From assembly GCA_021785195.1 (NCBI GenBank), contig JAJYGC010000005.1, forward strand, positions 99,809-163,808: DNA of 64,000 bases. The letters are read 5' to 3'. Both the position numbers and the translations under genes were made by a program. How positions within the stretch are numbered: position 1 is the stretch's first letter; each line of letters opens with the position of its first letter. The notes under the pieces are model-generated. The model saw nothing but the letters and a program-made list of their open reading frames with translations. It did not search any database and was not told where the DNA came from. Positions 21,904-32,047 of this stretch are shown in pieces. Source of the DNA: Nitrospirota bacterium. Its GTDB lineage: Bacteria; Nitrospirota; Leptospirillia; Leptospirillales; Leptospirillaceae.

Positions 21904-22515
21904 TCATCCTTTTCGATGAAGACTGACATGCTCGCGCCCTGGTTCGAGGGAAACCTGAACCGTTTCATCAAGGCTCGTCGGAAGATTCTTCCCGACAAAA
22001 TCAGCCCGAATCGGCAGTTCCCGGTGGCCACGGTCGATCAGGACCGCCAACTGGACCCGAGATGGCCTGCCAAGGTCCATCAGTAGGTCCAGGGCCGATC
22101 GGACGGATCGCCCCGTAAACAGAACATCATCCACCAAGATGACCCGCTTAAGGTCAACCGATTCGGGAAGGTCGCTTTGTTTCAGAAATGGAGGGGAAGC
22201 CCTTGAGGAAAGATCATCCCGATAAAGCGTGATGTCAACCGTACCGAGCGGAACGGAGGCACCCTCGATTGAGGCGATGATGGAAGCGAGACGTTCTGCC
22301 AGAATGCCCCCTCCCTTGAGGATCCCGATCAAATAGAGATCCTTGGTTCCCTGATTGCGTTCAAGAATTTCATGGGCCATCCGGCGGATCATCCTGCCAA
22401 TCTGCGATGAATCGAGAAGAACACGGGGAAAGGATGAAGGGACGTCCTTCGGGGGAGCAGACAATACACGCGGGTCATCGGATTGCATGTGGGCATAAAC
22501 CTTTCCCAGGCTCAC
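21904..22515 (-). CDS. pyrR: PyrR bifunctional regulator/uracil phosphoribosyltransferase
   Basis: PRPP motif [46 protein letters not shown]. Confidence 0.93.
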   Translation of the reverse strand: MSLGKVYAHMQSDDPRVLSAPPKDVPSSFPRVLLDSSQIGRMIRRMAHEILERNQGTKDLYLIGILKGGGILAERLASIIASIEGASVPLGTVDITLYRDDLSSRASPPFLKQSDLPESVDLKRVILVDDVLFTGRSVRSALDLLMDLGRPSRVQLAVLIDRGHRELPIRADFVGKNLPTSLDETVQVSLEPGREHVSLHRKG

Positions 22516-22556
22516 AGTCCTGGAATTAAAAGGTTTGAAGAATCAACGAAATGCCG

Positions 22557-23243
22557 TCAAGGAGACGGGGAGCCTTTCTTTTCCATGGCCAGGCCATTCT
22601 GAAGGCCCATCTTCTGGAACGAAGGCTTCACAAGCTTGGTCATATGTGTCGATCCGTCCTCGTGGACTTCGGGATAAACACAATAGTTGGCCAAAATTGT
22701 GGCCTGTGTATCCTTGAAGAAATTACCCGAAAACGGGCCACCGGTCAAGATTGACCCCGCCTTGAGAAGGAATCCCCTGTACATCTCGATGTTTCGGGGA
22801 TAGATCTTTCCTTTCTCAATGTCGAAATTCGGCTTTCCATCCACCAGGCTTTCCTTGTCCTGAACAACGGTCCAGAGCCATTCCCGAACACCCTGAAGAT
22901 CCGTGAACACGGCAGCTTCACGTGTCCATGGATGCTGGTTGATCGGCATGAAGTAATCATAAAACCCATGCAGTTCCCCCTCTGCCACCAACATCCTGGT
23001 GGACCAGTCCTTTTTCCAGGACCGGAATTCGGACGGACTGACATCCTGCCGGTCGAGCATGGCATCCATTGATTGGGCCAGCTGTTTGTACTGGTCATAA
23101 AGGGAGGACAGCTGGGCATGAACTTTATCAACGGGGTAATTTGGCTTCTGGCTTACAACCCAGGCATTGGCCCGATTTGGGAGGAGCAGAGCGGAACATA
23201 CAAGGATCGCCAGAAAGGTAACAGACAATGGACGCATCTTCAT
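22557..23243 (-). CDS. Exported protein of unknown function
   Basis: Signal peptide-like MKMRPLSVTFLAILVCSALLLPNRANA then soluble domain; no recognised family. Confidence 0.6.
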   Translation of the reverse strand: MKMRPLSVTFLAILVCSALLLPNRANAWVVSQKPNYPVDKVHAQLSSLYDQYKQLAQSMDAMLDRQDVSPSEFRSWKKDWSTRMLVAEGELHGFYDYFMPINQHPWTREAAVFTDLQGVREWLWTVVQDKESLVDGKPNFDIEKGKIYPRNIEMYRGFLLKAGSILTGGPFSGNFFKDTQATILANYCVYPEVHEDGSTHMTKLVKPSFQKMGLQNGLAMEKKGSPSP

Positions 23244-23290
23244 CCCTTTCTTTCCAAATGAGAAAAACGCATTGGACGCCTTAACGGATT

Positions 23291-23767
23291 TCAACAGACC
23301 TCCAGCCGGTGGAAGTGCGGGGCCAATCGGTCATAGGTATCCAGTAGCCCTTCCGGAAGAACCCTCAACTCATGGACAGTCGTCATGAAGTTCGTGTCCC
23401 CCTCCCATCTCGGAAGGATATGGGCGTGGAGATGATCCTGAATCCCTGCCCCTGCACTGCGATCCACATTGATTCCCAGATTGAACCCGTTTGGATTGTA
23501 TTCCTTCCGAAGGATTTCCTCACAACTTCTGAGCAGATCCATCATCTGCCGGAGTGTCTCGGCATTCTGGGAAAGGAGCGTTCCTCCGTGGGAATGGGGA
23601 ACGACCATCATATGGGCACTGGTATAGGGAAACGCATTCAGAACCACGTAGCAGTGTGATGCATTGTAAAGAACCAGGCGGTCCCGCTTCACTCCTGTCT
23701 GGGCGAGTTCACACAGGACACACCCGCCATCCGAAGTTGACCGTGACTCTCCCTTGATATACTTCAT
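23291..23767 (-). CDS. HIT-family hydrolase
   Basis: HIT motif HLHAHILPRW; start 23767 avoids overlap with tsaE. Confidence 0.88.
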   Translation of the reverse strand: MKYIKGESRSTSDGGCVLCELAQTGVKRDRLVLYNASHCYVVLNAFPYTSAHMMVVPHSHGGTLLSQNAETLRQMMDLLRSCEEILRKEYNPNGFNLGINVDRSAGAGIQDHLHAHILPRWEGDTNFMTTVHELRVLPEGLLDTYDRLAPHFHRLEVC

Positions 23768-23795
23768 TCGCCACGGGGCACTCAAAGAATCCAAC

Positions 23796-24326
23796 TCAAC
23801 CCCCCCTACTGATTGCCGGAAATCCCGATCCGGCAATGAGCCGATCCAGGAAGAGGGTTACCAATGACTCCCCTTCTCCAGTCCCATCAGCACCACCGAG
23901 AGATCTGACAGTCATCAGGCGACCTTCGTCAGATTCCCATGAAAAGCGGAGACCGATCACAACCAGAAACAACCCCCACAGCGATGGGGAGAGTTTCCCA
24001 CCCCATTCGACCAGGGACCAACTCCACTCCCTTGAAGCCAGAAGGGCTTCAACAAAGTCCGTCCCTCCTCCATCGGGAAGGCGATCCAGATCCCCATGGA
24101 ACAGAGCCCCATTCGTCCCCTCATACTCCTGCAGGGTGACGAACGTCGGGCTTGTCACAGTTTCACGAACACCCAACGCCCTGGCAAAACCTCGTACAAA
24201 TTCCGTTTTTCCGATCCCCGTCGGCCCTTCCAGAATCACGAGCGAACCCACTGGGAGAAGGGAGGCCAACACTGCACCCGCATCCCCGGTTGAAAATCCG
24301 GGAGGAAGAAGGAGCGAATCAGCCAT
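23796..24326 (-). CDS. tsaE: tRNA t6A biosynthesis ATPase TsaE
   Basis: LEGPTGIGKTEFVRGFARALG, VTSPTF, HGDLDRL. Confidence 0.88.
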   Translation of the reverse strand: MADSLLLPPGFSTGDAGAVLASLLPVGSLVILEGPTGIGKTEFVRGFARALGVRETVTSPTFVTLQEYEGTNGALFHGDLDRLPDGGGTDFVEALLASREWSWSLVEWGGKLSPSLWGLFLVVIGLRFSWESDEGRLMTVRSLGGADGTGEGESLVTLFLDRLIAGSGFPAISRGG

Positions 24327-24777
24327 TTTCCTCCTGGAGCAAGGACCTCACCAAGTCTGTCCGACCAATGATACCCTTGAGCTGGCCGCCTTCTATTACG
24401 GGCAACATATCTGAGTTCGTCTGCTCGAAAAGCAGGGCCATTTCCTCAACCGTGGCATTGGGCGAAACAATTGCCGGGTTTTTCTGGTAGATGTCCATGA
24501 CCTGGGTGGCGGCTATCCGCTCGATCTCTTTCTTCAATGCACTGGGAGGCTCGAGGAAGATCCAGGCATCCAGAAGGGAAATCGTTGTCGGAATATGAAG
24601 GGGTTTTTCATGATGAATCAGATCATGCTGGCCGACAACTCCCAGGAACTTACCACGGGCATCCAGAACAGGAACGCCGTTCAACCGGTTTTTGACCAGG
24701 ACATCAGCCAGATCCCTGAGACTTGTTTCAGGCAGGACCGATACAACAGATGTCGTCATCAAATCTTTCGCCGTCAT
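24319..24777 (-). CDS. CBS-domain pair protein
   Basis: MTAKDLMTTSVVSVLPETSLRDLADVLVKNRLNGVPVLD; second CBS at C-terminus. Confidence 0.85.
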   Translation of the reverse strand: MTAKDLMTTSVVSVLPETSLRDLADVLVKNRLNGVPVLDARGKFLGVVGQHDLIHHEKPLHIPTTISLLDAWIFLEPPSALKKEIERIAATQVMDIYQKNPAIVSPNATVEEMALLFEQTNSDMLPVIEGGQLKGIIGRTDLVRSLLQEENG

Positions 24778-24856
24778 ATTCCCTCCATAGAACATCCCCA
24801 TTGTCTTTGTGTCCCCCATCCTACTCCAACCGGAGAGATCTTTCCAGATATTCAAA

Positions 24857-26089
24857 TCATTCCCTTGGATGCAGAACCAGATGCCTGGAATTCCAGGCCA
24901 ATCCCACCCCCAATGCGACAGGAATGAACAACACGACCAACAGGGCATGATCAAGGGTGGAGTTCTGAGAGATCCAACCGATCAGGGTCGGAGAGGGTAA
25001 GTCCCCGAGAAAATGGGAGACCAGCAGGCCCCATCCCATGATCGGGGCTGCTTCCAAAGGAGATTGCCATGACAGAATCAGCCAGTTGATCGGCACGGTC
25101 ACAAGGAAAAGGCCAAAGGTCGAGCAAACCAGACCCAACCCGACCGAAATCTCATTTTTCCCGAAAAGCACACCGGCAATTCCCAGGATGGAAATGGAGA
25201 ACCCCCACAATGTCGTCATGCTTCCCCATTTTCCATCGTGTCCGGCCCTTTCCCGATCGAGGAAACGCCCTCCCAGAATCATTCCTGAAACTCCACCCAA
25301 TACGAGAGCGATGCCGGGCATCATATTGGCCGTGGAAAGCTCAAAATGCTTGCTTCTTGTCAGATAAACACTGATCCAGGCCGCCATCCCCCCCAAAACG
25401 AATGTGACCAGGGTCTGCAACGAAAAAGACAGGGCGATTCTCTTCCAGAAATGCTTCATCGTTCTTACGGACACATGCTGGGAAGGAACTGGAAGCATTT
25501 CTGAACGGAACAGGAACCATGTAAGGGCTCCCAGCAGGATCCCAGGAATGACCGGCAACAGTAACACAGACTGAAAATCCATGTGCCCGGGGAAATAGGC
25601 CCCAAGAGCAAATCCGAAAGCAGATCCCAGTGGGATTGCCGAAAAAAAGATCCCGAGCCTCACTCCCTTGCCCGTGGTGAGTGAGCCCAGGAGAAAAAAT
25701 GGCCCCAGGGTTGTCAGTGTAGCCTCCCCAACCCCCGTCAACATCCTACCCAGGAAAAGGAGCGGAAGAGTGGGAGCGACCCCGGAGATGGCCATTCCTG
25801 CGGAGAAGACAAGAATTCCGCTTCCCAGGAGAATGCCCGGAGGCAATTTCCGGATGAGATATCCTGCCAATGGAGCCGAGATCACATAGACCAGCGTAAA
25901 CGAGGATGCCAAGACACCCAGCATGGGATCTGAAAGGGAAAAACGGGTTCGAAACAATGGAAAGAGGGAAAGGAACAGCTGGCGATCAAGGTAATTGAGG
26001 AGATTTCCGCACAGAAGGGACCCAAACAGGATCAGATGGGGGGGAGTTTTCCTGACCTGGTCAGGAAGGGGGAAGGGATGTTTCGACAA
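24857..26089 (-). CDS. MFS transporter
   Basis: ~12 hydrophobic segments, NYLDRQLFLSLFP, GRMLTGVGEA. Confidence 0.85.
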   Translation of the reverse strand: MSKHPFPLPDQVRKTPPHLILFGSLLCGNLLNYLDRQLFLSLFPLFRTRFSLSDPMLGVLASSFTLVYVISAPLAGYLIRKLPPGILLGSGILVFSAGMAISGVAPTLPLLFLGRMLTGVGEATLTTLGPFFLLGSLTTGKGVRLGIFFSAIPLGSAFGFALGAYFPGHMDFQSVLLLPVIPGILLGALTWFLFRSEMLPVPSQHVSVRTMKHFWKRIALSFSLQTLVTFVLGGMAAWISVYLTRSKHFELSTANMMPGIALVLGGVSGMILGGRFLDRERAGHDGKWGSMTTLWGFSISILGIAGVLFGKNEISVGLGLVCSTFGLFLVTVPINWLILSWQSPLEAAPIMGWGLLVSHFLGDLPSPTLIGWISQNSTLDHALLVVLFIPVALGVGLAWNSRHLVLHPRE

Positions 26090-26567
26090 TCCCCTGGTCC
26101 TCTTTCATGGGGTGAAACAATGACCGGTTCCGGCTCAGGTAAACGACAATCACAACATTCAGGACAAAGGCTGAAAGGCGAAACCAGGAAAAGTGCTCAT
26201 GAATCGCATAGAGCTCAAACGGAATCAATGCCGAGATCTCAATGATTGTCATATATTCAGCCCAACGATACCGCTTGTGAAGGCCCCATGCCACAGCATA
26301 GTTCAGAATCCCGTAGAGGACCCCCCCGACAGAAATCATTTCAAGAATGTTGGGAGAAATCAATCCGGCCTTGTGGAGAAGCTTTCCCGTCCAGGCGTTG
26401 TCAACATCAAGATTGAAATTCTGCGCAACATGGACCAGAAGCGTGCCCAGATTCACGTGAATCATGCTCAGGCCGCCAATCCCCAGAATCAGGGTGAGGG
26501 AACCCTTAGCAATCCGCTCGAGGATAATGTATTTTAAAAAGAGTGGGGATTTTTTCTTGAAAATCAT
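26061..26567 (-). CDS. DUF2127-like membrane protein
   Basis: Four TM segments, RIAKGSLTLILGIG...GVLYGILNYAVAWGLHKRYRWAEY. Confidence 0.65.
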   Translation of the reverse strand: MIFKKKSPLFLKYIILERIAKGSLTLILGIGGLSMIHVNLGTLLVHVAQNFNLDVDNAWTGKLLHKAGLISPNILEMISVGGVLYGILNYAVAWGLHKRYRWAEYMTIIEISALIPFELYAIHEHFSWFRLSAFVLNVVIVVYLSRNRSLFHPMKEDQGIVETSLPPS

Positions 26568-26595
26568 TCGGCCATTCTAACAGAGGCGCACATCA

Positions 26596-27033
26596 GTGTC
26601 GAACAAGTGTCCGCACTCAGGGCAATTTTCCCAAACCTTTTTGGCCAGGGGCCTACTTTCTTGTCTGATTGCCTGCACGGCCGTGATCGAACCTGTCGTC
26701 GTGTCTGTTGCGGATGAAACGCAGAACATGATCGTCTCCCTACCCAAACGGATCCCGGCCGGTCAGGACATCCGGATTTCCGTTTTTTTCCAATCACACC
26801 CAAAACCACATCATTTTTTCCAGATGGAAATAGACGTTGACGGAAAGCCCTCCGCATTGGCGGATTTATCCATCGGGAACAAGACTGAAGTGGATATTCC
26901 AACGCCCCCCCCAGGGATGCACACGCTCAGGGTGGTCTGGAAGAACGCCCCCTCCCGCCCGACCATCATCGAAAAGATGATCACTGTAACCGATCTTCCG
27001 TCAACGCATCCAACAGGAGGACCCCAGCCATGA
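26596..27033 (+). CDS. Putative exported protein, unknown function
   Basis: ORF with hydrophobic N-terminal segment, overlaps next gene by 4 nt. Confidence 0.45.
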   Translation: MSNKCPHSGQFSQTFLARGLLSCLIACTAVIEPVVVSVADETQNMIVSLPKRIPAGQDIRISVFFQSHPKPHHFFQMEIDVDGKPSALADLSIGNKTEVDIPTPPPGMHTLRVVWKNAPSRPTIIEKMITVTDLPSTHPTGGPQP

Positions 27034-27623
27034 AAAAAGGCCTTTTTCTATTTTTGCTTGCCCTTCTTGGGGCCTGTTCCACCGCGCAGTTACCCCCCGT
27101 TTTTATCAATGCTCCCTCAGCGGTAAACTACCCCAATTCAGGAGGAAATGGAGAAAGGACTCCAATTGCGGTCCTTCCCGTTACTCTTCCGGGAGACGAC
27201 CATCTCGTAGGGGTCATGTTTCACACCACGGGTGGAAAATCGGATCTGATGACCCGGGATTCATTGTCCAAGAGTGTAGAAAAATCGCTGAAGGCTGCCC
27301 TCAGGGCCAATGGCTACAAACCCTATGATGCAACAACCGAACACCATGCGCTGGCAATCCAGATGGACCTGGTCACGTTCAACGACAAAATCACCGCAAA
27401 CCTTCTTCACGTTCGGGAAAAAGCCGTCCTTAAATGCAATTACACCATCATCCGATATTCTGGAGAAGAAAAAACAACCATGGTCAAAACCTCCGAGAGA
27501 TACCACTCACCGACACCATCGGCCATTTTTGACGAGAAGTCCCCGACCAAGCTCCTCGGGACCCTCCTTCAGGAATCCCTTCAGAATGACCTGATTCCCA
27601 CACTGAACCATCTGTTGAATTAG
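27030..27623 (+). CDS. Putative lipoprotein
   Basis: MKKGLFLFLLALLGACSTAQ lipobox. Confidence 0.75.
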   Translation: MKKGLFLFLLALLGACSTAQLPPVFINAPSAVNYPNSGGNGERTPIAVLPVTLPGDDHLVGVMFHTTGGKSDLMTRDSLSKSVEKSLKAALRANGYKPYDATTEHHALAIQMDLVTFNDKITANLLHVREKAVLKCNYTIIRYSGEEKTTMVKTSERYHSPTPSAIFDEKSPTKLLGTLLQESLQNDLIPTLNHLLN

Positions 27624-27632
27624 GGGTCCGAC

Positions 27633-27992
27633 TTGAATAACCGGTTTAAACCCATGGACAATAAAATGGCAATCGCCGTGACGGTCTTCATCGCGATCCT
27701 TTTCTTCGTCCTGTTCCTCTTGATTCCTGAACCCCATGAAAAGAAGGATTCCAGCGCGCCCCTGATTCAAGGGCGCGCCTACCCATCAACGCTCTCATCC
27801 ACGGATCTCTTTCACATGGCCTGTTCCCAGTGTCACAACCTGCCGCCGCTGACACACAGGGATCGGGAAGAATGGAGGATCCTTGTCCTGAAAATGAACA
27901 GGAAAATGATGCAGACAGGCAAACAATATCTCTCTCCGGAACAGGTCGATCCCCTCATCGACTACATCGTCTCCCAGCAAAAATCATTCTGA
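27633..27992 (+). CDS. Membrane-anchored monoheme c-type cytochrome-like protein
   Basis: N-terminal TM and CSQCH heme motif. Confidence 0.7.
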   Translation: MNNRFKPMDNKMAIAVTVFIAILFFVLFLLIPEPHEKKDSSAPLIQGRAYPSTLSSTDLFHMACSQCHNLPPLTHRDREEWRILVLKMNRKMMQTGKQYLSPEQVDPLIDYIVSQQKSF

Positions 27993-28000
27993 CCGCCAGA

Positions 28001-29101
28001 TCACGATTCTCTATATGGGAGGCCTGTTCCCCGGAAACCTTTCCAGGGAACAGGCCTGACCTCTCCCTTGGAAAGAAGCATGACCTTGAAGGCCTGCCCC
28101 ATCCGAAAAGGGTGAATCAAAGTCATCATTCGGGACATTTCCTCTTCAGATATCCCTTCCTCGCCCTGAATCAGGCCCTCCATTCCCAGATTGGTCAGAA
28201 AATGCATCTGGTCGGTAAACCCTTCGACCCGATAACCGATTGAGGAAAGGTGTTTTGCCAAAACTGGAAAATCCACATGCACTGTAAGATCGATGCTTCC
28301 TGGAACGGTTTCAAGAACATTCTCTACGATTTCATGGGATCGGTATCCCATTAAAGTTCCCTTTGCCCTTCTCGGAGAAAATCGTTCGAACACGCTATCG
28401 CCATAATCGATCCAGAGCATGAATCCCCTCTCGAGGATCTGGTCGAACCGTGAAACCATCTCACACATTTCCTTCTCCACTTCCCATTCGAAGCCTTCCG
28501 GAATCTTCGCGGGAGGAAGGTGGATTCCCTCAATCAGGGAAGGGTCAGACAGTTCTCCCTCGACTTCCCGAAAAACATCTCCATCTTTCTCAACATAGAT
28601 CTCACAGATACCATTCGTCGTCTTCCTGAGCCGATGTGCTGGCATTGCATCCAGAAACTCATTTCCAAGAATGACCCCGGTAAATGGACGCCCGGAATCC
28701 CAATCAGACCGGCTGCCATCGATCCATTCAGGGTTAACCCCTTGGACCTTACCCAGTTTGGTGACCTGTTCCTCGCGCAAACGTGGACTCGTTTCAAAAA
28801 GTCGCGGACGGATTCGCCCAAAAAATCCGGGAGCAAGCATTTTGATCGAAACAAGGATGTCCCTCATGAGTGTCCCATTGCCCGGCCCTGCTTCCATCAG
28901 GTAGAATTCGGAAGGATGGTTCAGGGCTTCATCCAGCTCCATGATTTGCTGGGTTAACAGGAGTGCGAAAACAGGGCTGAGTTCAGGAGCAGTATAGAAG
29001 TCCCCTCCATCGAAACCGATCCTGGCATTTTTGGTGTAGTAACCATGAAGAGGGTCCACCAAAGCTCTTGTCATGAAATCCCTGAATGTCATCCGCTCCA
29101 T
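28001..29101 (-). CDS. SAM-dependent methyltransferase, MidA/NDUFAF7 (DUF185) family
   Basis: LYGYYT..IGFDGGDFYTAPELSPVF, MEAGPGNGTLMRDIL, WIDYGDS. Confidence 0.85.
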   Translation of the reverse strand: MERMTFRDFMTRALVDPLHGYYTKNARIGFDGGDFYTAPELSPVFALLLTQQIMELDEALNHPSEFYLMEAGPGNGTLMRDILVSIKMLAPGFFGRIRPRLFETSPRLREEQVTKLGKVQGVNPEWIDGSRSDWDSGRPFTGVILGNEFLDAMPAHRLRKTTNGICEIYVEKDGDVFREVEGELSDPSLIEGIHLPPAKIPEGFEWEVEKEMCEMVSRFDQILERGFMLWIDYGDSVFERFSPRRAKGTLMGYRSHEIVENVLETVPGSIDLTVHVDFPVLAKHLSSIGYRVEGFTDQMHFLTNLGMEGLIQGEEGISEEEMSRMMTLIHPFRMGQAFKVMLLSKGEVRPVPWKGFRGTGLPYRES

Positions 29102-29120
29102 TGACGCTCCTTAAACCTGA

Positions 29121-29387
29121 TTGAGTCTGGAAATGATCCTATTGCGGATTATATTGTTTCTTTTCTTTCTGCCTGTCGTCTTTCTGGTCCTGCGGCGCAT
29201 CGGAACTGTCGCAGTTCGACCCAAAAAACCTGCAGTTTCGATTCCCACCGTCCGGGACCCTGTGTGTGGAATGTTTCTAGATCCGAAATCCCCTTCCGTC
29301 CTGGTGGAAAATCTCAACGATTCACTCGTCTACTTCTGCAGTCCGGAGTGCCGGGACAAACACATCCACCAAAACCAGCATGCATAA
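29121..29387 (+). CDS. TM-anchored YHS-like protein
   Basis: N-terminal TM followed by VRDPVCGMFLDP...VYFCSPECRDK. Confidence 0.7.
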   Translation: MSLEMILLRIILFLFFLPVVFLVLRRIGTVAVRPKKPAVSIPTVRDPVCGMFLDPKSPSVLVENLNDSLVYFCSPECRDKHIHQNQHA

Positions 29388-30721
29388 TGTCTATCCCCAA
29401 AAACTCCGGCGTTGAGCCCAAATGGTTCATTTCCTTCTCCAGGGATCAGATTCCTGAACTTTTGCGTCAACTCTCTCCTCAATCGCTGATCGAGGAAGTT
29501 CCCTCGGAAATCTGGTCAAAGCTGAAGGAAAAACCACCGTATATCCTCTCCGTGGGCAAAGCCGCCCGACAGATGTCCGAGACCCTGACCCAACTGTTTT
29601 CCGTCCCGAGATCCCAAACATTGACAATCATTCCCGAAGGATATCCCCCACCGGAAGACTTGCCTTATCTTATGGGAAATCATCCCTTTCCTGGAACCAA
29701 AAGCCAGACCGCTGCCCTTCAGGCATTATCCTTTGTAAAATCCATCCCAGAACAGGAACGCCTGCTTTGCGCCATTTCCGGAGGGGCTTCCAGCCTTCTC
29801 TTTCAACCGGCCACCGGATTGACCGAACAGTCAAAGTCGGCCCTGATCTCACGACTCATGATGAAAGGGGCGCCCATCGAGATCCTGAATCATGTCCGGA
29901 TTCATCTTTCAGCGATCAAGGGGGGTGGATTGCTAAAGGGGTTTCGGGGTCGGGAGGTTCATACCGTCCTCCTTTCAGATACCCCCTGCCTGCCATCGGA
30001 GACGGTTGGATCAGGCCTAACCTTTCCACTGACGAGAGATGGGAAAAAAACAATTTCCATCCTTCAGGAGTGGATGCCTTTCCAGGAAATCCCTGAGGAG
30101 ATCCGACAATTCCTGCTCTCCGCCCAGAACGATCCTCCCGTTATTTCCTGGAAATCCGACATCACTCTTGTGGGAAACTCCGAAACAGTTTTAAAAAAAG
30201 CAGCACATCTTCTAACCCCGGAAGGAGTCCAGCCGGAGTTTCTCACCGCCTGCCTCTCGGGTGAGGCACAGGAGGCGGGCAAGGTATTGGGATCCATCAT
30301 CCGGTGGCAAGCCCAGGACAAAACCAGGGCCAGATTGTTCCTGGCGACAGGAGAAACAACTGTCACTCTTTCAGAAGAAGCCGGAAAGGGTGGGCGGACC
30401 CTCGAACTCGGACTTTCCCTGGGACTCTCCCTAAAAGGGATTCGCGGAGTGATTGGATGTCTGGCAACCGATGGAGTGGACGGCAATTCAGGGTTGTCCG
30501 GAATCCTTCTGGATACCTTTGACATCCAAAACGAGTCGATCCGGACAAGAATCCGGAATTCCCTCAGGTGGCACGACACAGCCCCCCTGGTTCTGGAAGA
30601 GGGTTTTTCCTTGCAGCTCGGACCCAGCGGGACCAATCTCAACGACTTGCTCTGGATTTACCTTCCCCCCAAAACCAGTAGAAAGGTCACCCCATGGACC
30701 AGCGCAACTCAAGACAATTGA
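29387..30721 (+). CDS. Glycerate 2-kinase (GckA/MOFRL family)
   Basis: ISGGASSLLF, HLSAIKGGGL, MOFRL-like LATGETTVTL; ATG overlaps previous stop (TAATG). Confidence 0.85.
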   Translation: MSIPKNSGVEPKWFISFSRDQIPELLRQLSPQSLIEEVPSEIWSKLKEKPPYILSVGKAARQMSETLTQLFSVPRSQTLTIIPEGYPPPEDLPYLMGNHPFPGTKSQTAALQALSFVKSIPEQERLLCAISGGASSLLFQPATGLTEQSKSALISRLMMKGAPIEILNHVRIHLSAIKGGGLLKGFRGREVHTVLLSDTPCLPSETVGSGLTFPLTRDGKKTISILQEWMPFQEIPEEIRQFLLSAQNDPPVISWKSDITLVGNSETVLKKAAHLLTPEGVQPEFLTACLSGEAQEAGKVLGSIIRWQAQDKTRARLFLATGETTVTLSEEAGKGGRTLELGLSLGLSLKGIRGVIGCLATDGVDGNSGLSGILLDTFDIQNESIRTRIRNSLRWHDTAPLVLEEGFSLQLGPSGTNLNDLLWIYLPPKTSRKVTPWTSATQDN

Positions 30722-31071
30722 CAGGGTGGGTCGCATCGGTTCTGGTCTTCCTGCTCTTGCCAACCCTTCCCGCATTCGCTGATGACGAATACTCGGTTGC
30801 ATTCTGGGGACAGACCCACATCAAGGAAGCGGTCCACCTCCATCAGACGCTGACCCCCTCAGACTTCAGCATCGCCTGTCATCAGGGGATCAGATCGATT
30901 CACATCCAGTCCCCCTCAAGAATCATTTCCAGTGAAACTTATTCGGCATGGAAAGACTTTTCAGACCCCAGACGGTTGAAATATTGCAGGAAGTTCCCGC
31001 ACAAGGTCTGGTACCTTCTTGGGGAAGCCCCCTATTTCATGCTTCCCTCAAAACCTGGGGACCATAAATAA
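30694..31071 (+). CDS. Exported protein of unknown function
   Basis: Signal peptide-like N-terminus ending LPAFA-DDE; overlaps glycerate kinase end and sppA end. Confidence 0.5.
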   Translation: MDQRNSRQLTGWVASVLVFLLLPTLPAFADDEYSVAFWGQTHIKEAVHLHQTLTPSDFSIACHQGIRSIHIQSPSRIISSETYSAWKDFSDPRRLKYCRKFPHKVWYLLGEAPYFMLPSKPGDHK

Positions 31072-32024
31072 AGGAGCGACGGCCCAGTCTGTGTCAATAC
31101 TCCCGCAATGTGACCTGCCTCCGACAAAGGATCCGGGCTCATGCTCGAACTTCCAAAAAGTCCGGTCGAAGCCAGGAAGGGTTCTTGATAACGGATGATC
31201 CTGAAACGGTCGACATGCATGAGTCGCTTCATGTGGTCTATCAGTTCGTCCCGGTACCCGATACGGTCAATCAGATGGTTTTTCAACGCCTGCCTTGCGG
31301 TATAAATTCGGCCATCGGCAATTCCCTTGAGCGTATCCGGAGGAATCTGCCGATCTTGGGAAACGATATCGAAAAACTGTTGATAAAGGTCTGATATCAA
31401 TCCCTGGAAAAGCTTTTTGTCATTGTCAGACATTGGCTTCAGCGGAGATCCCATTTCTTTTTCAGGACCAGAGGCCAAGCTTCGGTCTTCGACCCCAATT
31501 TTCTGCATCAACCCAGTAATCCCGACATTGAAGATCACGACTCCAATGCTTCCCACAACACTCGTTGGGTGGGCCCAAACCTCATCAGCCCCCACGGAAA
31601 CATAATATGCCCCCGAAGCACCCATATCCCCGATCATTGCGAACACGGGAATCGAATTTTTTTGTTTGAACTCCCGAATTAGGTGATAGACCCTGTCAGA
31701 GGCCGTGACCGACCCTCCAGCACTGTCAATCAGCAGTATGACCCCGCGAATTTTGGGATCCCGGGATGCTTTCCTCAAGGATTCCCGGACCATCGTCACC
31801 GTATCCTCACGTCCTCCCAAAAAGGGGACTCCCTTGCTTGTCTGGTCCCCGACAAACCCTTTGATGGGGATCAAAAGCACCTTGTTATTGGAATCCGATC
31901 CCGAAAGAACCTGCTCCTGAAGTCCTTTTTCTGTCGGGAGCAAATTGATGCTGATGCATGAGGTCAGCATCAGTGGGATAAACCAAAGAAAAATCATTTT
32001 TGGAACTCGATTTCCAAATCGCAC
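31032..32024 (-). CDS. sppA: Signal peptide peptidase SppA-like (S49)
   Basis: GVILLIDSAGGSVTASDRVY, MGASGAYYVSVGADEVWAHPTSVVGSIGV. Confidence 0.92.
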   Translation of the reverse strand: MRFGNRVPKMIFLWFIPLMLTSCISINLLPTEKGLQEQVLSGSDSNNKVLLIPIKGFVGDQTSKGVPFLGGREDTVTMVRESLRKASRDPKIRGVILLIDSAGGSVTASDRVYHLIREFKQKNSIPVFAMIGDMGASGAYYVSVGADEVWAHPTSVVGSIGVVIFNVGITGLMQKIGVEDRSLASGPEKEMGSPLKPMSDNDKKLFQGLISDLYQQFFDIVSQDRQIPPDTLKGIADGRIYTARQALKNHLIDRIGYRDELIDHMKRLMHVDRFRIIRYQEPFLASTGLFGSSSMSPDPLSEAGHIAGVLTQTGPSLLYLWSPGFEGSMK

Positions 32025-32047
32025 AGTCAGACTCCGGGAGAAATGGT

